A DNA stretch of 6,693 nt from an uncultured Eubacteriales bacterium (GTDB lineage: Bacteria; Bacillota; Clostridia; Christensenellales; DTU072). The DNA is taken from positions 1 through 6,693 of the forward strand of contig CACXDF010000214.1 in assembly GCA_902766325.1 (NCBI GenBank), given 5' to 3'. The notes under the pieces are model-generated. The model was not told where the DNA came from and searched no databases. It saw only the letters and a list, made by a program, of their open reading frames with translations. Below, one piece after another: positions 1 to 5,396 of the stretch (within the stretch, counting starts at the first letter, position 1; each line of letters starts with the position of its first letter). A program made the position numbers and the translations under genes.

Positions 1-239
1 AAAGTGTGTACGGCGATCTCGTGACCTTCGTAGATATCGTGCACCTCGCGGGCAAGCGGCTTACAATGAGCGACGGTAACGTCGTCCCGTATCAGCGATC
101 CTGCTTTACCGAAAAAACCGGAATTAAGGTTGAACGTACACTTTAAGCCGTACTTATTCAGTATCTCGATCAAGCGTTTATCTTGCAAAACACCGTCGTC
201 GTAACTGAAAGTGACCGCTTTCATTTTGCCGTCGAACAT
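1..239 (-). CDS. Polysaccharide deacetylase-like protein (CE4/NodB fold), C-terminus beyond window
   Basis: Only the first 79 codons are present; the gene runs off the left edge. The reading begins MFDGKMKAVTFSYDDG, where residues 10-16 match the first NodB-homology motif (TFDDG type, metal/catalytic aspartates D14-D15). The visible part ends GHEIAVHT at residues 72-79, the start of the second motif (H-S/T-x-x-H) that supplies metal-binding histidines. The family removes N- or O-acetyl groups from polysaccharides or related sugars using a divalent metal. There is no signal peptide: the catalytic motif starts ten residues in, so a cytoplasmic location or a non-peptidoglycan substrate is possible (inference). 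The start is fixed by GGAGG at 247-251, 7 nt upstream, lying inside the last codons of the preceding metallophosphoesterase gene. Only 2 nt separate that gene's stop from this ATG, so the two are probably translationally coupled. Substrate unknown. Confidence 0.85.
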   Translation of the reverse strand, partial: MFDGKMKAVTFSYDDGVLQDKRLIEILNKYGLKCTFNLNSGFFGKAGSLIRDDVTVAHCKPLAREVHDIYEGHEIAVHT

Positions 240-241
240 CA

Positions 242-946
242 CTAAACCTCCATGATCATATAGTTATTAGCCGACGTATCGGTCATAGACGGAACGGTGA
301 CGTAGCGTACGCCCCCGATCTCGTGATCGTCTCCGTCGTGAAAGTGCCCGGAAAAAGCATATTTTACTTTGCCGGATTTTTTAAGTAAACGCCTGAGTTG
401 CGCGCACTTCTTGATGCGATAATCCTTAGGCAAAAACTTATCCAGGTTTTGATGGGTAAAGAGAACACAAGGATTATCGGACTCGACAAGGTTCTTTTTC
501 AAAAAGTCGATCTGTTCGGGCGGTAGCATCGTTTCCGTCCATACCATACCCTCTTCGTCGTATCTCTTGCCGCTGTAACGATAGCACGCGTCCAAAAACA
601 GTAGTCTCCTGTCGCATACGTCTACGAAAAAAGGATAGGCGGGCATCCCGGTCGTTTTACAGAACTCATCGCCGATCATGACTTCATAGTCGTGATTGCC
701 CGGGATAAAGTAACACGGAAAAGGATACTCTTTGACAATAGCAAGGATCTCTTGCCAACAGGATAATTCTTCTTCGTGCGTTTCCGCTTTGTCAACGATA
801 TCTCCGAGGCATACGGCTACGTCGATCTTTTCTTTACGAAAAGCCTCCATCGCTTCTTTCAGACGAACGGGCGCAAGCGCGGTAAATTTTCTGTTTTCTT
901 CCGGATCTTTTTTGTAATGCAAATCGGTAAAAAGTCCTATTTTCAT
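242..946 (-). CDS. Calcineurin-like metallophosphoesterase
   Basis: A complete 234-residue protein carrying the full set of dimetal phosphoesterase motifs: D8-x-H10 (TDLHYK), G48-D49-x-x-D52 (GDIVD), G83-N-H-D86 (GNHDYE), H165 (FTHQN) and G200-H-x-H203 (GHFHDGD). All expected metal ligands are present, so it should be active. The family hydrolyses phosphomonoesters or phosphodiesters such as cyclic nucleotides, nucleotides or phospholipid headgroups; the substrate cannot be read from the sequence. There is no signal peptide or membrane segment, so it is probably cytoplasmic. The ATG is supported by AGGAGGG 4-5 nt upstream. It is followed after 2 nt by the deacetylase-like gene, with which it forms a two-gene unit. 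Upstream, a strong hairpin with a T8 run lies only a few bases before the ribosome site, which leaves no space for a promoter after the terminator. Confidence 0.92.
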   Translation of the reverse strand: MKIGLFTDLHYKKDPEENRKFTALAPVRLKEAMEAFRKEKIDVAVCLGDIVDKAETHEEELSCWQEILAIVKEYPFPCYFIPGNHDYEVMIGDEFCKTTGMPAYPFFVDVCDRRLLFLDACYRYSGKRYDEEGMVWTETMLPPEQIDFLKKNLVESDNPCVLFTHQNLDKFLPKDYRIKKCAQLRRLLKKSGKVKYAFSGHFHDGDDHEIGGVRYVTVPSMTDTSANNYMIMEV

Positions 947-957
947 TATACCCTCCT

Positions 958-997
958 AAAAAAAACAAGAGGCTGCCGCAAAGCGAGACAGCCTCTT
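958..997 (-). terminator. Intrinsic terminator after the oxidoreductase operon
   Basis: On the minus strand, a perfect 9-bp stem (arms 997-989 and 975-967, AAGAGGCTG/CAGCCTCTT) is capped by a loop that can add three more pairs (CGC/GCG). It is followed by G and eight consecutive T at 965-958. This is a classic Rho-independent terminator for the ferredoxin-alpha-beta-gamma operon, 15 nt after the gamma stop. The T-run ends immediately before the AGGAGGG ribosome site of the metallophosphoesterase gene, so the element could also act as an attenuator or leaky terminator for that gene (inference). The plus-strand flank is also T-rich (CGTTTTACTTTT), but no plus-strand gene ends here. Confidence 0.9.
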
Positions 998-1012
998 CGT
1001 TTTACTTTTATC

Positions 1013-1540
1013 TTAGAGATTATATCCCAAGTCGAAAGCCGTGAAGTTGGCCGGGATGACCTTGGGCTTTTTGGCGAACTTCTTCTCAATGACCGCCTTC
1101 ATGATCTCGGGCGTAAACACGCCGGAAAGCTTTGTGTAAGCGCCGAGAACGACGATATTGGCCGTACGGGAGTTACCTGCTTCCACCGCGAGGCGGTTGG
1201 CGTCAACGTAGAGGACTTTTACGTCGGTACGCTTGACCTTATCTTCGATAAGCGAACTGTTGACGATAATGGTGCCGCCCGGTTTGACCGTGTTCTCGAA
1301 TTTGTAAAGAGAAGGCTTATTCATAGCGATGAGCATATCCGGATGCGCGATGATCGGGCTTGCTACCGGCTTATCGCTGACAACGACGGAACAATTACTG
1401 GTGCCGCCGCGCATTTCAGGTCCGTAGGACGGAAGGAAGGTGACTTCTTTGCCGTCGTGAATGGACGCAAAAGCGATGAACATACCGAGGGACTGAACGC
1501 CCTGGCCGCCGAAACCTGCGATGATGATCTTATTTTCCAT
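1013..1540 (-). CDS. 2-oxoacid:ferredoxin oxidoreductase, gamma subunit
   Basis: This 175-residue protein is the usual size for a free-standing gamma subunit (KorC/VorC type). Family hallmarks are the GFGGQGV stretch near the N-terminus (residues 9-15) and PSYGPEMRGGTSNCSVVVS at about 37-55. The fold is the pyruvate-ferredoxin oxidoreductase gamma domain, which packs on the catalytic alpha/beta subunits and is implicated in CoA access. It has no cofactor-binding motif of its own. The gene starts directly on the beta stop (TAATG, 1-nt overlap), with GGAGG about 10 nt upstream, so translation is coupled and equal stoichiometry is expected. It is the last gene of the operon and is followed by the intrinsic terminator at 958-997. 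The protein is cytoplasmic. KorC or VorC naming depends on a substrate that is not established. Confidence 0.93.
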   Translation of the reverse strand: MENKIIIAGFGGQGVQSLGMFIAFASIHDGKEVTFLPSYGPEMRGGTSNCSVVVSDKPVASPIIAHPDMLIAMNKPSLYKFENTVKPGGTIIVNSSLIEDKVKRTDVKVLYVDANRLAVEAGNSRTANIVVLGAYTKLSGVFTPEIMKAVIEKKFAKKPKVIPANFTAFDLGYNL

Positions 1541-2286
1541 TAGTCCTTTACCTCCGTATCTTTATACACTCCGAGGGGATAGAAGGCCTGCATTTCGTTC
1601 TTAACGAACTGGATAGCCTGTTCGGGAGCCATACCCCAGTTGGTGGGGCAGGAAGACAGAACTTCGATAAACGTGAAGCCCTTGTTCTCCTTTTGATAAG
1701 TAAAGGCCTTCTTGATCGCTTTCTTGGCAGCGCGTACGTGCGCGGCGTCGAAGAGAGCGACGCGTTCGATATAAGCGGGACCGGTAAGAGTGGCGAGCAT
1801 TTCGCACATTTTGACCGGGTTACCGTTCTTTTCGGGATCTCTGCCGTAGATACAGGTGGTAGCCTTTTCTCCGATCAACGTGGTGGGTGCCATTTGTCCG
1901 CCCGTCATACCGTAAATGGTGTTGTTGATGAAGATCACGGTGATCTTTTCTCCGCGCATCGCCGCATGAACGATCTCAGCCATACCGATGGACGCGAGGT
2001 CGCCGTCGCCCTGATAAGCAAAAACCAGGTTTTCCGGCGCAACGCGCTTGATACCGGTGGCGACTGCCGGAGCACGACCGTGAGAGGCCTCCTGCATATC
2101 GCAGTTAAAATAGTTATACGCGAACACGGCGCACCCGACGGGGGCTACGCCTACGCATTTTCCTTCCGCGCCCAATTCTTCCAGGCATTCGGCCACCAAT
2201 CTGTGGGCGATACCATGCGTACATCCGGGACAATAGTGGAAAGGAGTATCCGTCAGCATTTTTGTTTTTTGAAATACGACTGCCAT
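1540..2286 (-). CDS. 2-oxoacid:ferredoxin oxidoreductase, beta (TPP-binding) subunit
   Basis: A 248-residue protein. The chosen start is MAVVFQKTKM, supported by AAGGAGG 6 nt upstream and only 1 nt after the alpha stop. The reading frame stays open 9 codons further up to a TTG/GTG-class start, but that would overlap alpha and has no ribosome site. The TPP/Mg motif is GDGD at 93-96, followed by NN at 121-122 (FINNTIYGMTGGQMAPTT). Four cysteines fit the single [4Fe-4S] cluster of this family: C19 and C22 (HYCPGCTHG), C52 (PVGCA) and C213 (SSCPTNWG). The subunit binds the thiamine cofactor, decarboxylates the 2-oxoacid with alpha and relays electrons toward the ferredoxin-like delta subunit. It is KorB/VorA-like. 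Cytoplasmic and expected to be oxygen-sensitive. Confidence 0.95.
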   Translation of the reverse strand: MAVVFQKTKMLTDTPFHYCPGCTHGIAHRLVAECLEELGAEGKCVGVAPVGCAVFAYNYFNCDMQEASHGRAPAVATGIKRVAPENLVFAYQGDGDLASIGMAEIVHAAMRGEKITVIFINNTIYGMTGGQMAPTTLIGEKATTCIYGRDPEKNGNPVKMCEMLATLTGPAYIERVALFDAAHVRAAKKAIKKAFTYQKENKGFTFIEVLSSCPTNWGMAPEQAIQFVKNEMQAFYPLGVYKDTEVKD

Positions 2287-2287
2287 C

Positions 2288-3343
2288 TTACGCCTCCTTG
2301 GTAATAAAATCAACGATGTCTTCCGGAGTCATGACGTTGCCGCCGTTGCGTCCGAAAAACTCTACCGGCTTGAGCATATGCGTAGCCAGTTTTACGTCTT
2401 CGATCATCTGACCGGAACTGAGTTCCATACAAACGAACTTCTTTACGCTGTCCTTTTGCGCGGTCTTCAGGAAGGCGTCGGAGGGGAAAGGATACAGGGT
2501 GATAGGACGTAAAAGTCCGGCCTTGATGCCTTTTTCACGCAACATATGCACCGCGCTCTTACCGATACGGGCCACCGTGCCGTAGGCGGTGAGGACGATC
2601 TCGGCGTCGTCGGTCATATATTCTTCGTACAGAGTCTCGTTTTTGGCGATCTCCGCATATTTTTCTTCGAGGTGCTTGATGTGCGCTTCGAGCTTATCCG
2701 GTTCGATAAGCAAAGAGTTGACGATACGTCTGTTCTTGCCTACCCCGGTGCCGTCGGTCGCCCAAGCCTTCTTTTCGAGCTTGCTGACGTCCTTCATCGG
2801 AGGAAGTTCTACCGGTTCCATGATCTGACCGAGCATACCGTCGCCGAGCATCATGACGGGGATACGATATTTTTCGGCAAGGTCGAACGCGTTATACATA
2901 AGATCGACGCATTCCTGCACGCCCTGGGGTCCGAAAACGATCATATGATAGTCGCCGTGACCGCCGCCCTTGGTCGCCTGGAAGTAGTCGCCCTGAGCCG
3001 GTTGGATACCGCCGAGTCCCGGGCCGCCGCGTACCATATTGACGAGTACGCAAGGGATCTCCGCGCAGCAGATATAACTGATACCTTCTTGCATAAGAGA
3101 GATACCGGGGCTGGACGAGGAAGTCATAGCGCGCGCACCTGCGCCGCAAGCGCCGTAGATCATGTTGATCGACGCCACTTCGCTCTCAGCCTGAACGAAA
3201 GTCCCGCCCACCTCGAAAAGTCTCCAGCTCATATACTCGGGGATCTCGTTTTGGGGGGTAATGGGATAACCGAAAAACGCTCTGCAACCGCCGCGGATAG
3301 CCGCTTCGGCGATCGCTTCGTTACCTTTCATAAGTTCTTTCAT
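2288..3343 (-). CDS. vorB: 2-oxoacid:ferredoxin oxidoreductase, alpha subunit (VorB/KorA type)
   Basis: At 351 residues this matches the clostridial alpha subunits commonly named 3-methyl-2-oxobutanoate dehydrogenase VorB. The N-terminal pyrimidine-binding domain carries GYPITPQNEIPEYMS (25-39) and FVQAESEVASIN (49-60), whose acidic residues E53/E55 are candidates for TPP activation. The SSSSPGISLMQEGISY stretch (75-90) and MRGGPGLGG-like turn (103-112) are typical of the family. The second domain has TAYGTVAR (252-259) and LLRPITLYPFP (277-287). With beta, gamma and delta it converts a 2-oxoacid plus CoA and oxidised ferredoxin to acyl-CoA, CO2 and reduced ferredoxin. AAGGAGGT lies 7 nt before the ATG, and the ferredoxin stop is 12 nt upstream. 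Branched-chain 2-oxoacid and 2-oxoglutarate remain alternative substrates; the symbol is given by family resemblance only. Confidence 0.93.
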   Translation of the reverse strand: MKELMKGNEAIAEAAIRGGCRAFFGYPITPQNEIPEYMSWRLFEVGGTFVQAESEVASINMIYGACGAGARAMTSSSSPGISLMQEGISYICCAEIPCVLVNMVRGGPGLGGIQPAQGDYFQATKGGGHGDYHMIVFGPQGVQECVDLMYNAFDLAEKYRIPVMMLGDGMLGQIMEPVELPPMKDVSKLEKKAWATDGTGVGKNRRIVNSLLIEPDKLEAHIKHLEEKYAEIAKNETLYEEYMTDDAEIVLTAYGTVARIGKSAVHMLREKGIKAGLLRPITLYPFPSDAFLKTAQKDSVKKFVCMELSSGQMIEDVKLATHMLKPVEFFGRNGGNVMTPEDIVDFITKEA

Positions 3344-3355
3344 GAAACAACCTCC

Positions 3356-3559
3356 TTATCTCTCGACCGTGATAACGCAATCGGGGCACATGACCGCGCA
3401 ACTTGCGCAACCGACGCAGGCAGCCTGATCGGTGATCTCTGCGATGAAATAACCGTTCTTGTTGCTGACAGAGGAGATTTGCAACAACTTTTTCGGACAA
3501 GAGAGCACGCATAAGCCGCATCCCTTGCACGCTTCGCCGTTAAATGTTATTTTTGCCAT
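3356..3559 (-). CDS. Ferredoxin-type delta subunit, 2x[4Fe-4S]
   Basis: A 67-residue protein with two complete bacterial-ferredoxin cluster motifs: C11-x2-C14-x2-C17-x3-C21-P and C48-x2-C51-x2-C54-x3-C58-P. An extra cysteine, C61, follows in MCPDCVITV, as is common in this subunit family. It is the first gene of the operon and carries electrons from the TPP/cluster centre of the beta subunit to soluble ferredoxin. It corresponds to the delta subunit (KorD/VorD) of four-subunit 2-oxoacid:ferredoxin oxidoreductases. The ATG has GAAGGAG about 8 nt upstream and sits about 30 nt below the predicted transcription start of the promoter at 3596-3624. The protein is small, soluble and cytoplasmic, and full-length for the family. 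A free ferredoxin is the alternative reading, but its place in the operon favours the subunit role. Confidence 0.95.
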   Translation of the reverse strand: MAKITFNGEACKGCGLCVLSCPKKLLQISSVSNKNGYFIAEITDQAACVGCASCAVMCPDCVITVER

Positions 3560-3595
3560 AACAAAAACTCCTTCGTAAATAATTTTATAAATATC

Positions 3596-3624
3596 ATTAT
3601 AACCTTTTGAGAAAAGGATGTAAA
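3596..3624 (-). promoter_or_regulatory. Sigma-A promoter of the oxidoreductase operon with palindromic spacer
   Basis: On the minus strand, TTTACA (3624-3619, 5/6 to the -35 consensus) and TATAAT (3601-3596, 6/6) are separated by exactly 17 nt. The predicted start is near 3589, giving a roughly 30-nt leader before the ferredoxin ATG. The spacer holds a perfect inverted repeat with 6-bp arms, CCTTTT-gag-AAAAGG (3603-3617), placed centrally between the two boxes. That position would suit a repressor or a DNA-distorting activator. I cannot name a regulator. Confidence 0.8.
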
Positions 3625-3757
3625 GCGTTTTATTTCATACGTAACGCCGTTTTTTTCAGCAATGAAAAGAATTCGGGAAAAAACAAAACGCAAACGGCTT
3701 TTTCGCATAATCGCCTTCGCTTTTTACATACTGGAAGTACAAGGAGATAATAAAAAA

Positions 3758-4348
3758 ATGATCGGATCTATCGTACTCACCGTACTCGGTATTATGATCC
3801 TGCTCGGGATCGGACACAACGCCGTAAAAGATTTCGGCGTGCCTTCGTTGGTTCTTATTCTTTTGATCGCCGCCGTCGTCGGACTGAATTTTATTCCGCC
3901 TTTTACCTTCGGCGAAGTGACGTTCAGCGCAGGCACTCTGCTATTGCCCCTCGTCGCCCTCTTCTTTTTGGTTTTTAAAGGAACTTTGAAAAACCGTTTG
4001 ATCTGCTTTCTGATAACACTCGGTCTGGCCGCCGCTTTATACGGCGCAGTGCGTCTTGCCGCGCGCTTCGGCGCGGAAGAATGGTCGTACGTTAATTTAT
4101 ATTACGGCCTGATCGCGGGCGCTCTTTCTTTTGCTTTTACCCGAAACACAAAGTACGGTTTTATCGCCGGCGTCCTTTCCGTCGTCGCCGCGTCTCTTCT
4201 CGTCAGCAGAAATTTAGACCTGTATTACACGCCCGCCGTTCTTTCCGGGAGCATGGCCGCGGTATTATACGGCAGCGTTTCCGCGCTCATGCCGAAGAGG
4301 CCCAGCCGAATCGCGTACCACTTTGAAACGGGAAGGATGCTCGACTGA
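3758..4348 (+). CDS. Polytopic membrane protein, family not recognised
   Basis: The only plus-strand gene encodes 196 residues that are mostly hydrophobic. Likely membrane spans lie at about 2-18, 29-46, 57-73, 81-99, 112-127, 133-150 and 158-178, so six or seven helices, ending in a short charged tail (PKRPSRIAYHFETGRMLD). I see no catalytic, transport or metal-binding motif and cannot assign a family. The start chosen is the ATG at 3758, with AAGGAG at 3741-3746 (11-nt spacing). The frame extends 32 codons upstream to an ATG at 3662, which has no ribosome site and would add a basic, non-conserved-looking stretch. It is divergent from the oxidoreductase operon, and its stop lies 6 bp from the minE stop on the opposite strand. 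No convincing promoter was found in 3625-3740. Confidence 0.8.
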   Translation: MIGSIVLTVLGIMILLGIGHNAVKDFGVPSLVLILLIAAVVGLNFIPPFTFGEVTFSAGTLLLPLVALFFLVFKGTLKNRLICFLITLGLAAALYGAVRLAARFGAEEWSYVNLYYGLIAGALSFAFTRNTKYGFIAGVLSVVAASLLVSRNLDLYYTPAVLSGSMAAVLYGSVSALMPKRPSRIAYHFETGRMLD

Positions 4349-4354
4349 AAACAG

Positions 4355-4588
4355 CTAAACGGAGCGCATCTTTTTTACGCCGACGGCTTCTGCCGCAAAG
4401 CATATCTTCATACCCGTTTTGTCCGGCATAAAGGATAATTCAACGTTCTTTTTGTCCAGCTCGAAATATCCGTCCAGAATGCAAACAAGATCGTTTTTCA
4501 GCATCCGTACCGTCTCGTTCGGGATCCGTAAATTGTCGCTTTTTATCATTTTTCGTAAACGCAGGATATCCGATTCGGCGCCCGTCAT
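4355..4588 (-). CDS. minE: MinE-like cell division topological specificity factor (divergent)
   Basis: A 77-residue protein directly downstream of minD. Residues about 24-50 (ETVRMLKNDLVCILDGYFELDKKNVELSF, shown here with its conserved positions L, D, Y, D, V) align by eye with the MinE topological-specificity domain. In that domain a helix ending in V/I-x-x-Y is followed by x-I/L-D and a beta strand. The first part (ILRLRKMIKSDNLRIP) fits the anti-MinCD segment. In E. coli MinE displaces MinC and stimulates MinD ATPase, confining division to midcell. The start is the ATG at 4588 because AGGTGG lies 5 nt upstream; it overlaps the minD stop as ATGA. A GTG three codons upstream is possible but lacks its own site. 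The N-terminal LLDFF-type membrane-targeting sequence of classical MinE is absent. The assignment rests on position plus moderate similarity. Confidence 0.77.
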   Translation of the reverse strand: MTGAESDILRLRKMIKSDNLRIPNETVRMLKNDLVCILDGYFELDKKNVELSFMPDKTGMKICFAAEAVGVKKMRSV

Positions 4589-5352
4589 CCAAACCACCTC
4601 ATAAGTTTCAGCCTGAGACCGTTGCCTTTTTCCGTACAGTCGTACGCCTTTTTTTCTTCGCCGTCGAGAAAGGCGGCAAGATGCCTGAAACCATGCGAAG
4701 AAGTTTGACCGCCGGACAATCGCACAAGTTCTCCGAGGTTGATCTCGTCATCTTCCGGAATGGTCCCGAAAAGTGGCGCGCCGACGATCTCGGACGCTTG
4801 CTTCGGCGAGATGATCTCTTTTTTCGCGACCCAGTCTTCGCGCACCCGATTGACGATCAGACCGATCTTTTTGACGCCGTATCCGTCCAGTACGCGCGCC
4901 GTTTTATATCCGTCCCGCAGACAGGTAACGTGCGGAGTGGTGACGATCAAGGCCTCTTGCGCGCAGGATACCGCACGATGAAAGCCCTCTTCAAGCCCCG
5001 CCGGGGAGTCGATCAGAACGTACTCGAATTCGCTCTTTATTTTATTGACCGTGTCGGCAAAGAAAGCCGCCGTCAACGCGGAAGTTGAGGCCGTGGCAGG
5101 CAAAAGCCAAAGGTTTTCGCCGACGCCGAGAAGACACTCCCGAAGGGTCGCCTTACCGGCGGCGTATTCGGATATATCGTATAATATACCGTCTTCGACG
5201 CACAACGCGGCGTCCAGATTATTCAGTCCGATATCTCCTTCTATCAGCAGCGTTTTCTTTTTCCGTTCGGCCATAGCGCGTCCGAGATTCGCGCAACAAG
5301 TCGTCTTTCCCACGCCTCCTTTACCGGAGGTGATCACTATTACTCTCGTCAT
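4585..5352 (-). CDS. minD: Septum site-determining protein MinD
   Basis: A 255-residue ParA/MinD-type ATPase. The deviant Walker A is at residues 10-18 (GKGGVGKTT), with the signature lysine K11 and K16 at the same positions as in E. coli MinD. Then come GDIGLNNLD (39-47, with D40 kept), IDSPAG at 114-119 (switch II/Walker B) and LIVNRVR at 165-171 (base-binding Asn-Arg). The C-terminus ends KLMRWFG, an amphipathic tail like the MinD membrane-targeting helix, supporting MinD over the soluble relatives ParA and NubP. ATP-bound dimers bind the membrane and recruit partners that block off-centre division. The position of the usual first Asp of IDxDIGL is Glu (E38). The start is the ATG at 5352, giving the standard MinD N-terminus. 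The frame stays open upstream to a TTG at 5418, which has no ribosome site. No minC is visible in this window. Confidence 0.94.
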   Translation of the reverse strand: MTRVIVITSGKGGVGKTTCCANLGRAMAERKKKTLLIEGDIGLNNLDAALCVEDGILYDISEYAAGKATLRECLLGVGENLWLLPATASTSALTAAFFADTVNKIKSEFEYVLIDSPAGLEEGFHRAVSCAQEALIVTTPHVTCLRDGYKTARVLDGYGVKKIGLIVNRVREDWVAKKEIISPKQASEIVGAPLFGTIPEDDEINLGELVRLSGGQTSSHGFRHLAAFLDGEEKKAYDCTEKGNGLRLKLMRWFG

Positions 5353-5359
5353 ATCCGAT

Positions 5360-5365
5360 AGTATA
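5360..5365 (-). promoter_or_regulatory. Possible minD -10 element, leaderless start
   Basis: TATACT (5/6 to the -10 consensus) reads on the minus strand, ending 7 nt before the minD ATG, so the predicted transcription start would coincide with the first base of the ATG. No strong ribosome site precedes this ATG (only GGA 2 nt away). The -35 region is poor (TTTTCC at 16-nt spacing, 3/6) and lies inside the hairpin at 5365-5396. A second TATAAT at 5404-5409 also lacks a -35 match. Weak evidence. Confidence 0.3.
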
Positions 5366-5396
5366 AAAGCCGTTCTCCATCGGAAAACGGCTTTTT
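5365..5396 (-). terminator. Intrinsic terminator-like hairpin after the ANL synthetase gene
   Basis: A perfect 10-bp inverted repeat (5365-5374 with 5386-5395, AAAAGCCGTT/AACGGCTTTT) extends on the minus-strand RNA by a G-U, one A-U and two G-C pairs around a 3-nt loop. It lies 26 nt after the stop of the upstream acyl-CoA synthetase-type gene and ends in TTTTATACT. The plus-strand side ends in TTTTTG, so it could act in both directions, although no plus-strand gene ends here. The short T-run makes it a moderate rather than strong terminator. It also occupies the region just upstream of minD. Confidence 0.65.

Noticed and set aside
945..950. Perfect TATAAT on the minus strand just before the metallophosphoesterase
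   Set aside because: It overlaps the ATG itself, so a start from it would lie inside the gene, and the nearest -35-like TTGTTT is only 12 nt away. It is most likely a by-product of the ribosome site and start context.
776..1543. Long plus-strand open frame opposite the gamma subunit and phosphoesterase start
   Set aside because: It is antisense to a gene with clear family motifs, has no ribosome site or recognisable domain, and its length follows from the codon bias of the opposite strand.
1693..2304. Plus-strand open frame opposite the beta subunit
   Set aside because: Antisense shadow of the TPP-binding subunit; no ribosome site and no domain.
2546..3514. 322-codon plus-strand open frame opposite the alpha subunit and ferredoxin
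   Set aside because: Antisense shadow: the minus-strand frames carry complete ferredoxin and oxidoreductase motifs, while this frame has charge-rich sequence with no family resemblance.
3607..3636. Plus-strand TTGAGA with TATTTC as a promoter for the membrane protein
   Set aside because: The -10 matches only 3 of 6 bases, and the -35 is part of the palindrome that serves the minus-strand promoter. Too weak to list.
3646..3703. Inverted repeat GCCGTTT/AAACGGC followed by TTTTT on the plus strand, upstream of the membrane gene
   Set aside because: The 39-nt loop and 7-bp stem make a weak terminator or attenuator; no gene ends upstream on that strand. Probably chance in T- and A-rich DNA.
3662..3757. 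Upstream ATG extending the membrane protein by 32 residues
   Set aside because: No ribosome site precedes 3662, the added stretch is basic and unlike the rest, and the ATG at 3758 has AAGGAG at a workable distance.
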